A DNA stretch of 57,666 nucleotides from QYQD01 sp040755415 (GCA_040755415.1 JBFMAZ010000037.1:1-57666), one strand, 5' to 3'. Counted from the stretch's first letter, positions 35,203 to 43,308 are shown. Notes: a model not told the origin generated them from the sequence alone. Made by a program: numbers and translations.

Positions 35203-36612
35203 ATGAAACGCAAGGCAAAGATCATCTGCACCATTGGCCCGGCCTCGCAATCCGAGGAGGTCATCTCTCAACTGGCTCAGGCCGGTATGGACGTGGCCCG
35301 CCTTAATTTTTCGCATGGCACGCATGATGACCACTTACGGAATATTAACCTAATCCGGCAGGTCTCCGCCGGATTAAAAAAGCCTATCGCCATATTGCAG
35401 GACCTCCAGGGACCCAAGATACGCATCGGAACTTTTGCCCGTGGTCCGGCAAACTTGGTACCGGGCGGCTGTTTTGTCATATCCACAAGGCCCAGACCGG
35501 GGGACGAGACCGGCGTTTCTACTTCTTATGGCAAGCTGGCCCGGGATGTTCATCCCGGCGACTTTATCCTCATTGACGACGGCTTAATCAAACTCCGTGT
35601 CCTGGAAACAGATACGGAAGACATAACCTGCGAGGTAGTAAATGGCGGCGTGCTTTACGATCGCAAGGGGATCAACCTCCCCGGAGTACGTATCTCGGAG
35701 CCGTCGCTTACGCCTAAAGATAGAGAAGACCTGCGCTTTGGGCTGGAAAACGGGGTGGATTATGTAGCCCTTTCCTTTGTCCGTGATCCACGGGATATAA
35801 TTGAAATAAAAGAAGTGATGGGCGATAAAAGGGTCCCGGTCATAGCCAAGCTGGAAAAGCCGGAGGCCCTGGAAAAGCTCGATGCCATAATAGCCCTGGC
35901 GGACGGCATTATGGTGGCCCGCGGCGATCTGGGGGTGGAGATCTCGCCGGCCAAAGTTCCTGCCCTTCAGAAGCGTATCATTGAAAAGTGCCACCAGCAG
36001 GGTGTACCGGCCATAACCGCCACCCAGATGCTTGATTCCATGATGGTACACCCCACACCGACCCGTGCCGAGGCATCAGATGTGGCCAATGCTATTTTTG
36101 ACGGAAGTGACGCCGTCATGCTCTCCGGGGAAACCGCCTTCGGGAAGTATCCGGTCCAGGCCGTGGAGATGATGGCCCGCATCATTGAGGAGGCTGAAAA
36201 AACGCCGTACTTTCGTTTAGGACACCGCGATGTCCCGGCAGATACGATCATTTCCTTTGCCCAGTCTATATGCCACGCCGCTTATCACAGCTCCAGGGAA
36301 ATCGGCGCTAAATTTATCATCGCCTTCACCGAGACGGGCTTTACAGCCCGCCTTATCTCCAAATACAGGCCTGGATGCCCGATCATAGCCCTCACTCCGC
36401 ACGAGGAAACGTGCCGGCGGGTCTCTCTTTACTGGGGAGTCATTCCTATGCGCATGGACTTTTCCCGCGATACCCAGGAGGCCATTCGAGAAATGGAAAA
36501 CAAACTCTTAGTCGAAGGCTTGATCAACAAAGGTGACCACTTAGTGGTTATGGCCGGCTCGTCTATGGAAGTCGGAGGGACAAATCTACTTCGTCTCCAC
36601 CGGGTGGGATAA
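35203..36612 (+). CDS. pyk: Pyruvate kinase
   Basis: Pyruvate kinase makes pyruvate and ATP from phosphoenolpyruvate and ADP. The sequence starts MKRKAKIICTIGPASQSEEV and shows ARLNFSHGTHDDH, the catalytic region PVIAKLEKPEALEKLD, MVARGDLGVEISPAKVPALQ and TQMLDSMMVHPTPTRAEASD. The C-terminal allosteric domain (KFIIAFTETGFTARLISKYR) is present. The start is uncertain: ATG codons at 35167, 35194 and 35203 are in frame and no clear ribosome site decides; 35203 fits homologue length. About 469 residues is normal. Confidence 0.95.
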   Translation: MKRKAKIICTIGPASQSEEVISQLAQAGMDVARLNFSHGTHDDHLRNINLIRQVSAGLKKPIAILQDLQGPKIRIGTFARGPANLVPGGCFVISTRPRPGDETGVSTSYGKLARDVHPGDFILIDDGLIKLRVLETDTEDITCEVVNGGVLYDRKGINLPGVRISEPSLTPKDREDLRFGLENGVDYVALSFVRDPRDIIEIKEVMGDKRVPVIAKLEKPEALEKLDAIIALADGIMVARGDLGVEISPAKVPALQKRIIEKCHQQGVPAITATQMLDSMMVHPTPTRAEASDVANAIFDGSDAVMLSGETAFGKYPVQAVEMMARIIEEAEKTPYFRLGHRDVPADTIISFAQSICHAAYHSSREIGAKFIIAFTETGFTARLISKYRPGCPIIALTPHEETCRRVSLYWGVIPMRMDFSRDTQEAIREMENKLLVEGLINKGDHLVVMAGSSMEVGGTNLLRLHRVG

Positions 36613-36628
36613 TAATCATTACTTAAGA

Positions 36629-36812
36629 AGTTCAAAGTTTAAAGTTCAAATGAATGACAAATCCCAAGGCTCAAAACGTCACTCGTCACTGGTCATTAGT
36701 CATCCGTCACATTAGGATAGTTACAGGTTACACAAGTTACAAAGTTGTAACTTGTAACTTTTGCAACTTGCAACTTCTTTAAGTAGTGACAGATGACTAT
36801 TGACTAATGACA
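36629..36812. repeat. Palindromic repeat between pyk and ychF
   Basis: TTCAAAGTTTAAAGTTCAAA and GTCACTGGTCATTAGTCAT relate this to the unit at 34085. The centre is a tandem/inverted run of GTTACA and TTGTAACTT motifs (about 36720-36775), and GACAGATGACTATTGACTAA closes it. It fills most of the gap. Confidence 0.65.
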
Positions 36813-36864
36813 TTCACTATACAAAACGACATACCTGTAAAAATAACCGAAGAAAGGGTACTAG

Positions 36865-37911
36865 ATGAAGCTAGCTATAATTGGCCTGCCCGGCTCCGGT
36901 AAAACCACACTCTTTAATGCCCTGACCAGGGGTCATGCGGCGCTGTCTTCCGGGGGACGGGCAAGGGAAGCTAATCTTGGCGTGGTAAAGGTGCCGGATG
37001 CCCGGGTGGACCTGCTTTCCGCCATGTATGAACCCCAGAAGACCACCTATGCCCAGGTTGAGTATGTGGATGTAGGCGGCCTTGACAGTTCCGGTGAAAA
37101 AGACAAACCTCTTGACGAAAAGCTATGGGGTCTTGTGCGGCCGGCAGATGCCATCGTGCTTGTAGCCCGTAACTTTGAGACAGGCGGCATTGCGCCTACG
37201 GCCTGGTCTGATATTAAGAAGGTAGAATCTGAACTTATACTGTCTGACCTTATCGTAGTAGAAAAGAGGCTTGCCAGGATAGAGGAAGATAAAAAGAGGG
37301 GGAAGAAGACAAACGAAGAAGAGCATAACCTACTTTCCAAGTGTCTTACTGCACTGGAAGAGGAAAAACCCCTGCGCTCCCTCGGTGAAGCAGCGTCTTC
37401 ACCCCTTCTCCGAGGATTTTCCCTCCTTTCGGCAAAACCAATCCTGTGGGTCATCAATAACGGAGAGAAATATACAAAGGTCGAGGTCTCCGAGGTGCCG
37501 CCCAACACCATGGTCGCCGAGGTCTGCGGCCAGCTCGAGATGGAGCTTGCGCAGTTGAGCCCCGAGGAGTCCGAAGTTTTCCGTGGCAGTCTGGAGGTGG
37601 ATGCCGAACCGGCCTTGCAAAGGATTATACGTTACTCCTATGCCCTTTTGGGGCTTATTTCTTTCTTTACCGTAGGAAAGGACGAGGTGCGTGCCTGGAC
37701 CATCAAAGAAGGCACTAATGCCCACAAAGCAGCCGGAGTAATACATTCCGACATGGAAAAGGGCTTTATCCGGGCCGAGGTCTTGGCGTATGATGATCTT
37801 GTAGAACACGGTTCCTATGCCCAGGCCCAGAAGAAGGGACGGGTACGCCTGGAAGGCCGGGACTACATCGTCCAGGACGGCGACATAATAAACTTCCGGT
37901 TTAATGTATAG
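36865..37911 (+). CDS. ychF: Ribosome-binding ATPase YchF (OLA1 family)
   Basis: YchF is an Obg-related P-loop protein that binds ribosomes and prefers ATP. The P-loop GLPGSGKTTLFNAL, DVGGL switch region and an NxxE-type motif (WVINNGE) in place of NKxD are visible, as is a coiled-coil insert (LIVVEKRLARIEEDKKRGKK). The C-terminal TGS-like domain with FFTVGKDEVRAWTIKEGTNA and GRDYIVQDGDIINFRFNV is diagnostic. A GAAAGGG site precedes the ATG. The 348 residues are slightly short but complete. Confidence 0.95.
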   Translation: MKLAIIGLPGSGKTTLFNALTRGHAALSSGGRAREANLGVVKVPDARVDLLSAMYEPQKTTYAQVEYVDVGGLDSSGEKDKPLDEKLWGLVRPADAIVLVARNFETGGIAPTAWSDIKKVESELILSDLIVVEKRLARIEEDKKRGKKTNEEEHNLLSKCLTALEEEKPLRSLGEAASSPLLRGFSLLSAKPILWVINNGEKYTKVEVSEVPPNTMVAEVCGQLEMELAQLSPEESEVFRGSLEVDAEPALQRIIRYSYALLGLISFFTVGKDEVRAWTIKEGTNAHKAAGVIHSDMEKGFIRAEVLAYDDLVEHGSYAQAQKKGRVRLEGRDYIVQDGDIINFRFNV

Positions 37912-37939
37912 GACGACCGGGTAGTATCAATTAGTCAGT

Positions 37940-38200
37940 TTCCATCCGGAAACCCCAGTTTTTTCCCTCTCCCCTGGCGGGAGAGGGTTAGGGTGAGGGG
38001 GATAACCTAGCGATTTTCCTATCAGTTCACCCTCCCCCCCAACCCCCTCCCGTCGAGGGAGGGGGGAGTTTTTAGGGGTTTCCGGCCTACGGTCGGCCTA
38101 AGGCCGGATGGAGCAGTCAGCACTCAGCAATCAGCGTTCAGCTTAATGTGTTGTCTTAGATCTTTGCTGACAGCTAATCGCTGATCGCTGAAAGCGTGAA
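37940..38200. repeat. Two adjacent palindromic repeats after ychF
   Basis: The first (37940-38112) has outer ends TCCATCCGGAAACCCCAG and TTTTTAGGGGTTTCCGG and inner hairpins CCCCTGGCGGGAGAGGG and CCTCCCGTCGAGGGAGG, the same family as 23671 and 33330. The second (38113-38200) pairs CAGTCAGCACTCAGCAATCA with the inverted GCTGACAGCTAATCGCTGAT. A short motif GGCGAATCTGCCCGTGGCAC at 38210 recurs near 52955. Confidence 0.7.
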
Positions 38201-38266
38201 GTTCGCCTCGGCGAATCTGCCCGTGGCACGACCGGAAACGGTAGTTTCCGGATGAATACAAGTCAG

Positions 38267-38290
38267 CGGGCATAAGCCCGGAGCCTTTTT
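38267..38290 (+). terminator. Possible intrinsic terminator
   Basis: CGGGC, a four-base loop ATAA and GCCCG form a short stem, followed after GAGCC by five T. It lies about 350 bases after ychF and directly before the tatA promoter. The stem is short, so the call is weak. Confidence 0.35.
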
Positions 38291-38292
38291 AA

Positions 38293-38322
38293 TTGACAGC
38301 CATAATAAAAGGGTGTTAATAA
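38293..38322 (+). promoter_or_regulatory. Sigma-70-type promoter for the tatA pair
   Basis: A perfect TTGACA at 38293 is followed after 18 bases by TAATAA at 38317 (or after 17 by TTAATA). The predicted leader to the first tatA start is about 40 bases and includes CGGAGGA. Confidence 0.55.
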
Positions 38323-38367
38323 TGACTTAATACTTTATTATTCAGGCCCCTCGGAGGATTTTCTTTC

Positions 38368-38568
38368 ATGTTCGGATTAGGAATGCCGGAGCTTTTGATT
38401 ATTCTGGTTATTATTCTGGTTATCTTTGGCGCGGGTAAATTGCCGCAGATAGGGGCTGGCATCGGTAAGGGCATACGGAACTTTCGCAAGAGCATCCGGG
38501 GAGAGGAGGAGACCCCGTCCGACCGGTCTAAAATAGAGGGGAAAAATAACCCCCCTTCCGATGATTAG
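38368..38568 (+). CDS. tatA: Sec-independent translocase subunit TatA/E (short)
   Basis: TatA forms the pore-like assembly that exports folded twin-arginine proteins. The 66-residue sequence begins with a membrane helix (MPELLIILVIILVIFG), then the GAGKLPQIGAGIGKGIRNFR hinge and amphipathic helix typical of TatA/E. The C-terminal tail is short and charged. GGAGGA lies about 10 bases upstream. A second TatA-type gene follows 31 bases later; no tatC is in the window. Confidence 0.9.
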   Translation: MFGLGMPELLIILVIILVIFGAGKLPQIGAGIGKGIRNFRKSIRGEEETPSDRSKIEGKNNPPSDD

Positions 38569-38599
38569 GTGATTCCGGGGACAAACCAGGAGGATAGAT

Positions 38600-38902
38600 A
38601 TGTTCGGGTTGGGAACTCAGGAACTGGTCATTATCTTAGTAGTGGCCTTTTTTATCTTCGGCGCCAAAAAGCTCCCGGAAATTGGCCGGGATCTGGGGAA
38701 GGGGATTCGTTCCTTTAAAAAGGGCCTGAATGATATCGAAGAAGACAGCAAAGGGCTTCTTTCTGAACAAACAGATAATAAGACAAAACAAGATACAACT
38801 GCAGTGAGGGACAAGAATCCCCTGGAAAAGGCCGTGGATGATCTCCCTGGAGTGAAGGAAGTCCGTGAGGTAAAAGAGAGCATCGACAAATTGAAGGCTT
38901 AA
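38600..38902 (+). CDS. tatA: Second TatA/E-type translocase subunit with longer tail
   Basis: This 100-residue protein has the same layout: GTQELVIILVVAFFIFG membrane helix, then GAKKLPEIGRDLGKGIRSFK. The longer charged tail (about 45 residues, rich in Lys, Glu and Asp) resembles TatB in length, but the helix-hinge sequence (FGAKKLPEIG) is TatA-like rather than TatB-like. It may take a TatB role, which is inference. An AGGAGGA site precedes the ATG. It is cotranscribed with the first copy. Confidence 0.87.
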   Translation: MFGLGTQELVIILVVAFFIFGAKKLPEIGRDLGKGIRSFKKGLNDIEEDSKGLLSEQTDNKTKQDTTAVRDKNPLEKAVDDLPGVKEVREVKESIDKLKA

Positions 38903-39010
38903 CCTCCGGTTAATGGATTCCAACCTTGAGTTACACCCGCCATCCTGGTTTCTAATAACTATTCAGCCACAGATTCACACAGATGAACACAGTTAGGTTT
39001 AAATACAAAG

Positions 39011-39199
39011 AAATCACAAGATATTATTCTTACCTTTGACCCTGCACATGAAGCTCAATTAATCAATTACTTGAAGGCAACAAGTATTGAAGTTGGCTTG
39101 TTATTTAATTTTGGCAGAAAACCAGAATTCAAAAAATTTGTATCTGACAATAAAAGAAAAAATATCAGTGATGATCGGCGTAGATCGGCGGCTGAGTAG
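39011..39199 (+). pseudogene. C-terminal remnant of a GxxExxY-type protein
   Basis: In the frame ending with TAG at 39197-39199, the sequence reads LTFDPAHEAQLINYLKATSI followed by EVGLLFNFGRKPEFKKFV, the conserved C-terminal end of the GxxExxY family (PDDEXK-like, function unknown). The N-terminal two thirds, including the GxxExxY motif, are absent; upstream is a repeat-like CACAGATTCACACAGATGAA. No start codon suits it. The tail after KKFVSDNK is also altered. This is a dead fragment of a gene often found near repeats. Confidence 0.7.
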
Positions 39200-39285
39200 T
39201 TATGGTTTTTCTGATAAAACAACCCGAACGTCGAACGTTAAAGACCGATTGCTGATAGCTGAAAGCCGACTGCTTAAAAGATAGT

Positions 39286-40197
39286 ATGAAGGCCATGATT
39301 CTGGCAGCGGGGTTTGGTACGCGCTTAAGGCCGCTCACGCTCCTTAAGCCCAAGCCCCTTTTTCCGGTCCTAAATAAACCCCTTCTGGCAATAATTATTG
39401 AGCAACTCCGGCATGCCGGGGTGACTGAGATAGCGGTCAATACCCATCACCTGGGCGATCAGATTGCGGCATTCCTTGAGAAATATAATCTACCGGGATT
39501 TACAGTCCACGTCCTTCACGAGAGGCTTATTTTAGGCACCGGCGGCGGCCTTAGGAATGCCGGACGTTTCCTGGATAACGCACCCTTCCTGGTGGTCAAT
39601 GGAGACATATTCACCACCATAGACTTAAAGGCGGCCTATACTTTTCACATCGCCTCAGGGAATGCAGTGACCATGGCGCTCCACCACTACCCGAAATATA
39701 ACAATGTCCTGGTTGATGATCGGGATTTCATAAAGGGCTTCAGCCCTCGTCCGGATGGCCGGATGGCCTTTACCGGCATCCATGTGATAAACCCGGACGT
39801 CCTTTCTCTTATTCCCAAGGGCGTCTATTATGATATACTGGATACCTATCGCACCCTTATATCAAAGGGCGCAAAGGTAGGCGCCTTCAGGGTTAGCGGC
39901 CATTATTGGACGGACATCGGGACCACAGAGGCCTATCTGGCGCTCCATGGTGATTTATTAAAAGGCCAGGTGAAAGGGATAGATGACCTCCTGCCATGTG
40001 ACTCCCCTTTCTGCCTGGGAGAGGACGTCTCCATCGGTAAAGACGTAGAGTTTATAGATTGGGTCTCTCTGGGCGACCGGGTCTCGGTGGGGCCTCATGC
40101 ACACCTGACGCGATCAATAATCTGGGAGGGGGCCAGTATAAAGGCCAACAGCCGGATCGTCAATGCCGTGGCACACGGCGTCTTTCCACAGGATTAA
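39286..40197 (+). CDS. Sugar-1-phosphate nucleotidyltransferase (MurU-like)
   Basis: The N-terminal nucleotidyltransferase domain begins MKAMILAAGFGTRLRPLT with the pyrophosphorylase signature GxGTRLRPLT, continues with KPLFPVLNKPLL, and has the metal-binding VVNGDIF and GYW-type SGHYWTDIGTTEAYL. The C-terminal about 60 residues (CLGEDVSIGKDVEFIDWVSL) look like a left-handed beta-helix. Such enzymes activate sugar 1-phosphates with UTP, GTP or similar. A kinase of the AmgK type follows 3 bases later. In Pseudomonas the AmgK/MurU pair recycles N-acetylmuramate to UDP-MurNAc, so the same role is likely but the substrate is not proved; MurU itself lacks the beta-helix. Confidence 0.85.
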   Translation: MKAMILAAGFGTRLRPLTLLKPKPLFPVLNKPLLAIIIEQLRHAGVTEIAVNTHHLGDQIAAFLEKYNLPGFTVHVLHERLILGTGGGLRNAGRFLDNAPFLVVNGDIFTTIDLKAAYTFHIASGNAVTMALHHYPKYNNVLVDDRDFIKGFSPRPDGRMAFTGIHVINPDVLSLIPKGVYYDILDTYRTLISKGAKVGAFRVSGHYWTDIGTTEAYLALHGDLLKGQVKGIDDLLPCDSPFCLGEDVSIGKDVEFIDWVSLGDRVSVGPHAHLTRSIIWEGASIKANSRIVNAVAHGVFPQD

Positions 40198-40200
40198 ACG

Positions 40201-41208
40201 GTGTTACAGGATATTATTAAACCTTATCTTTCTCTGATTACGGATGAGGGGGCAGCACCGGACCTTATAATGCTCACCGGCGACGGTTCCAACCGCCCTT
40301 TTTATCGTATCTCCGGGTCTAAAGGATCGCTCATGGTCGTCCTGCCGGAGAGTAAAGACCCCCTGCACCTTAAGGAAAGCGAGGCCTATCATTACATCGG
40401 CCGGCATCTGGCTGCAAAGGGTATCCCCACACCGGTTATCCACGGTTATGACCGGGCCACCGGGGCCATCATCATGGAAGACCTGGGGGATAGGCATCTT
40501 GAGCGGGCCGTCAAGGAAGAAAACAATAGCGGGGCGACGGAAAGGTGGTATCTGGAGGCCGTGGATATCTTGGTAAATATGCAGGTAAGAGGGGTCGAGG
40601 GGTTTGATATCCGGTATTGTTTTGATACGCCTGTTTATGACCGAAGGCTTATGCTGGAACGGGAGTCCGGCTATTTCCTGCGCGCCTTCTTACAGGGCTA
40701 TCTAGGGCTGGAGATCACCCGGGATGAACTGGCCCCGGATTTTGAAAGGCTGGCCACTCTGGCCGGTGAACAACCCCCCAGCCTCTTTCTCCATCGTGAT
40801 TTCCAGTCAAGGAATCTCATGGTCTGTAAGGGACGGCTGCGGTTAATAGACTTCCAGGGAGGACGCCTCGGCCCCCCGGCCTATGACCTGGCCTCTCTTA
40901 TCTTCGATCCCTACGTTGACCTGCCGGATGATATGAAAAAGGCCTTATTCGAGACATATCTGCGCAAGCTGCAAAGGCAGCGCCGGATTAATGAAGAAGA
41001 CTTCCGGCATCATTTCTGGTATATAGCCCTGCAGCGGGCCCTGCAGGTGCTGGGCGCCTTTGGCTTCCTGACCAGAGTAAAGAAAAAGCCTTTTTTCGAG
41101 CCGTATATACCGGTGGCCGTAAAGAACTTGAAAAATATCCTGGACCGGGAGATATTTGCTTCTTTCCAGAAACTGCGCCAGGTAGTAAATAATTTCGTAA
41201 CAGTTTAG
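40201..41208 (+). CDS. Sugar kinase of the aminoglycoside-phosphotransferase fold (AmgK-like)
   Basis: This 335-residue protein starts with GTG, 3 bases after the nucleotidyltransferase stop. The catalytic motif FLHRDFQSRNLMV and the metal-binding LIDFQGGRLGPPAYDLASL define the APH/choline-kinase fold; GDGSNRPFYRI resembles the nucleotide loop and MEDLGDRHLE the hinge. AmgK phosphorylates the anomeric position of N-acetylmuramate and N-acetylglucosamine, producing the substrate for the adjacent nucleotidyltransferase. The last codons (VTV and stop) lie within the left end of a MITE-like element, so the native C-terminus may have been altered by the insertion. Confidence 0.85.
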   Translation: MLQDIIKPYLSLITDEGAAPDLIMLTGDGSNRPFYRISGSKGSLMVVLPESKDPLHLKESEAYHYIGRHLAAKGIPTPVIHGYDRATGAIIMEDLGDRHLERAVKEENNSGATERWYLEAVDILVNMQVRGVEGFDIRYCFDTPVYDRRLMLERESGYFLRAFLQGYLGLEITRDELAPDFERLATLAGEQPPSLFLHRDFQSRNLMVCKGRLRLIDFQGGRLGPPAYDLASLIFDPYVDLPDDMKKALFETYLRKLQRQRRINEEDFRHHFWYIALQRALQVLGAFGFLTRVKKKPFFEPYIPVAVKNLKNILDREIFASFQKLRQVVNNFVTV

Positions 41209-41484
41209 GTTTTTGAAACGGTATGGGCCATGAAATACGGTGGATTCCCGGATACAACGGGGTTTTCAAATTCGAAATCCGAAGCACGAATCCCGAAACA
41301 ATATTGAATGAGCAAAATCCGAATGATCAAAACGAATTGACCACACTGCGGTTTTGAACATTGAGACATTAGGAATTTGAATTTATTTCGAATTTCGATA
41401 TTCGAATTTCGGATTTAGCTCCAGTCTCGAAGTAACCAGAGTTTTCGGACTTAATAACTGTTTCAAAGAGCTAAGGTATTATAA
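41197..41484. mobile_element. MITE-like element with A/T-rich core between AmgK-like gene and der
   Basis: The left end GTAACAGTTTAGGTTTTTGA and, inverted, the right end ATAATACCTTAGCTCTTTGA carry the same terminal repeats as the element at 24276. The core differs: 41271-41416 holds TTCGAAATCCGAAGCACGAA and the inverted ATTTCGAATTTCGATATTCG, a unit also present at 57411-57543. Thus one repeat family carries another. Its right end lies 12 bases before the der start and may supply its -10 region (GGTATTATAAAAT). Confidence 0.65.
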
Positions 41485-41496
41485 AATGAGGTATCC

Positions 41497-42840
41497 ATGT
41501 CTTTTCTAGTAGCTATAGTAGGGCGGCCGAATACCGGCAAATCGACCCTTTTTAACCGCCTGACACGTACCAGGAAGGCCATAGTTGACTCCACCTCCGG
41601 CGTGACGCGGGATCGAAACTATGGCGACGTTACCTGGGAAGGAAAGCGGTTTGTCCTGGTGGACACAGGCGGATTCGAGCCGGCTGGCGCTGATAAGCTG
41701 GTCACAAGGATGCAGGAGCAGACCACCCTGGCCATGGAAGAGGCCGATGCCATTATCTTTCTCATGGACGGACGGGAGGGGCTTACGGCTACCGATTATG
41801 AAGCCATCGATCGCCTGCGGAAGATAAAAAAACCGGTATTCTACGTGGCAAACAAGATAGACGGCCTGGAAAAGGAGGACCTCCTCTTAGATTTTTACCA
41901 GCTCGGAGTGGATCATATTTATGGGGTTTCGGCTGAACATGGTTATGGCATCAGGGATTTTATGGATGAGCTTGCCGCTCGCATCCCCGCTGAGGAGGCT
42001 ATAGAGGCCGGGCCGGAAGTTATACGGATAGCCATACTGGGGCGGCCGAACGTGGGCAAGTCTTCGCTGGTTAACAGGCTGCTGGGTGAAGAAAGGATGC
42101 TGGTGACTGAGATAGCCGGTACCACGCGTGATTCCGTGGACACTATCCTGGAAAAGGGAGGGACAAAATACCGCCTGATCGATACCGCCGGAATAAGGAA
42201 GAAGGGGCGCATCAGCCATCGTTTGGAAAAGTATAGCATCCTAAAGGCATTAAAGAGCCTGGCGGAGTGCGACGTGGCCATTGTGCTTATTGACGCGGGA
42301 GAAGGGATCACCGATCAGGACACCCACATCCTTGGCTATGTCTCGGATAATCACAAGGGCTGTGTTATAGCGGTTAACAAATGGGACCTGGTGAAGGATG
42401 ACGAGAAGCGCAAGAAAAAGCTCATGGAGGATATTGCCGTGGCCGCGCCTTTTATGGCCTATGCCCCGGTGTTGAAGATCTCTGCCCTGAGCGGTTATCG
42501 GGTTAAGGGCATATTAAAGTCCGTGGACGAGGTATATGAACAATACACGGCCCGCATCTCCACCGGCAAGGTTAACCAGGCCCTCAAGGAAATCCTTGCT
42601 CATCACGAACCGCCTTTCCGAAACGGGCGCCGCGTCAAGTTGTACTACATGACCCAGACCGGGATAAAGCCGCCTACCTTTGTGGTCTTCAGCAATTACC
42701 CGGAGTCCATCCATTTTTCCTACGAACGCTATCTTATCAATCAACTGCGCGAGAAATTCGCCTTTGACCGGTGTCCGCTCCGGCTTATCTTGCGGCGCCG
42801 CGAAAAAAGCGAACGTCCCGGGGGCACAAAGAAGACATAG
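41497..42840 (+). CDS. der: Ribosome-assembly GTPase Der (EngA)
   Basis: Der has two GTPase domains in tandem and acts in 50S subunit maturation. G1 motifs are VGRPNTGKSTLFNRLT (residue about 8) and LGRPNVGKSSLVNRLL (about 182); DTGG and DTAGIRKKG switch regions and NKID / NKWD specificity motifs are seen in the two domains. The C-terminal KH-like domain (RNGRRVKLYYMTQTGIKPPT) is intact. The 447 residues are normal. A short LETM1-like gene follows directly. Confidence 0.97.
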   Translation: MSFLVAIVGRPNTGKSTLFNRLTRTRKAIVDSTSGVTRDRNYGDVTWEGKRFVLVDTGGFEPAGADKLVTRMQEQTTLAMEEADAIIFLMDGREGLTATDYEAIDRLRKIKKPVFYVANKIDGLEKEDLLLDFYQLGVDHIYGVSAEHGYGIRDFMDELAARIPAEEAIEAGPEVIRIAILGRPNVGKSSLVNRLLGEERMLVTEIAGTTRDSVDTILEKGGTKYRLIDTAGIRKKGRISHRLEKYSILKALKSLAECDVAIVLIDAGEGITDQDTHILGYVSDNHKGCVIAVNKWDLVKDDEKRKKKLMEDIAVAAPFMAYAPVLKISALSGYRVKGILKSVDEVYEQYTARISTGKVNQALKEILAHHEPPFRNGRRVKLYYMTQTGIKPPTFVVFSNYPESIHFSYERYLINQLREKFAFDRCPLRLILRRREKSERPGGTKKT

Positions 42841-42847
42841 TCATATT

Positions 42848-43138
42848 ATGCATCTAAAAGATCTCAAGGCAGAGGCCAAGGCCACTTTTTTAAGGTACCG
42901 GGAGGAGATACTGCGTGAAGTCCTCCGGGTTCAGGACCTCATGCGCATCCTTATGAAGGGCACGCACGCCAAGTGGACGGAGGAAGAACTAGCCACCATG
43001 AAGAGACACTTTGCTGATATTGCCAAAAAGATACCCGTCTTATCCGTCCTGCTCCTACCCGGGGGGCTGTTGCTTTTACCCATTCTAGCCGAGGTGCTCG
43101 ACCGGCGGAAGAGAAAGAGAAGCGCAGGGGGAGAGTGA
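42848..43138 (+). CDS. Small LETM1-like protein
   Basis: This 96-residue protein starts at the ATG 8 bases after the der stop. It has a helical, charged first half and the segment DIAKKIPVLSVLLLPGGLLL followed by LPILAEVLDRRKRK. The P..LPGG..LLP pattern resembles the core of LETM1-type ribosome-binding or membrane proteins; this is from memory of the family, not a search. The hydrophobic stretch could be membrane-associated. Close linkage to der suggests cotranscription and perhaps a ribosome-related role. No strong ribosome site is visible. Confidence 0.6.
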   Translation: MHLKDLKAEAKATFLRYREEILREVLRVQDLMRILMKGTHAKWTEEELATMKRHFADIAKKIPVLSVLLLPGGLLLLPILAEVLDRRKRKRSAGGE

Positions 43139-43160
43139 AGACGAAGCGCAAAGATCGAGG

Positions 43161-43308
43161 CTGAAAGCCAACAAGAATGACAAATTTCAAATTTCAAAGT
43201 TCAAATGAATGTCAAATGTCAAAGCCCAAAAGCTGAAGGCTGAAGGCCCGACTTTGTCATTTAGTCATTTGGAAGTGATTGGCATTTGGATTTTGGCATT
43301 TGAAATTC
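43161..43308. repeat. Palindromic repeat between the LETM1-like gene and dinB
   Basis: CTGAAAGCCAACAAGAATGA and CAAATTTCAAATTTCAAAGT pair with the inverted GGCATTTGAAATTC and GGCATTTGGATTTTGG at the far end. It is the third copy of the family at 34085 and 36629, with a different centre (AAAGCTGAAGGCTGAAGG). Confidence 0.65.

Noticed and set aside
34085..36812. CRISPR array among the repeats
   Set aside because: Repeats are inverted and irregular, with no regular spacers and no cas genes.
38600..38902. TatB assignment for the second Tat gene
   Set aside because: The FGAKKLPEIG hinge is TatA-like; only the tail length suggests TatB.
39087..39284. Plus-strand frame MKLACYLILAENQNS
   Set aside because: It is out of frame with the GxxExxY remnant that explains the same bases.
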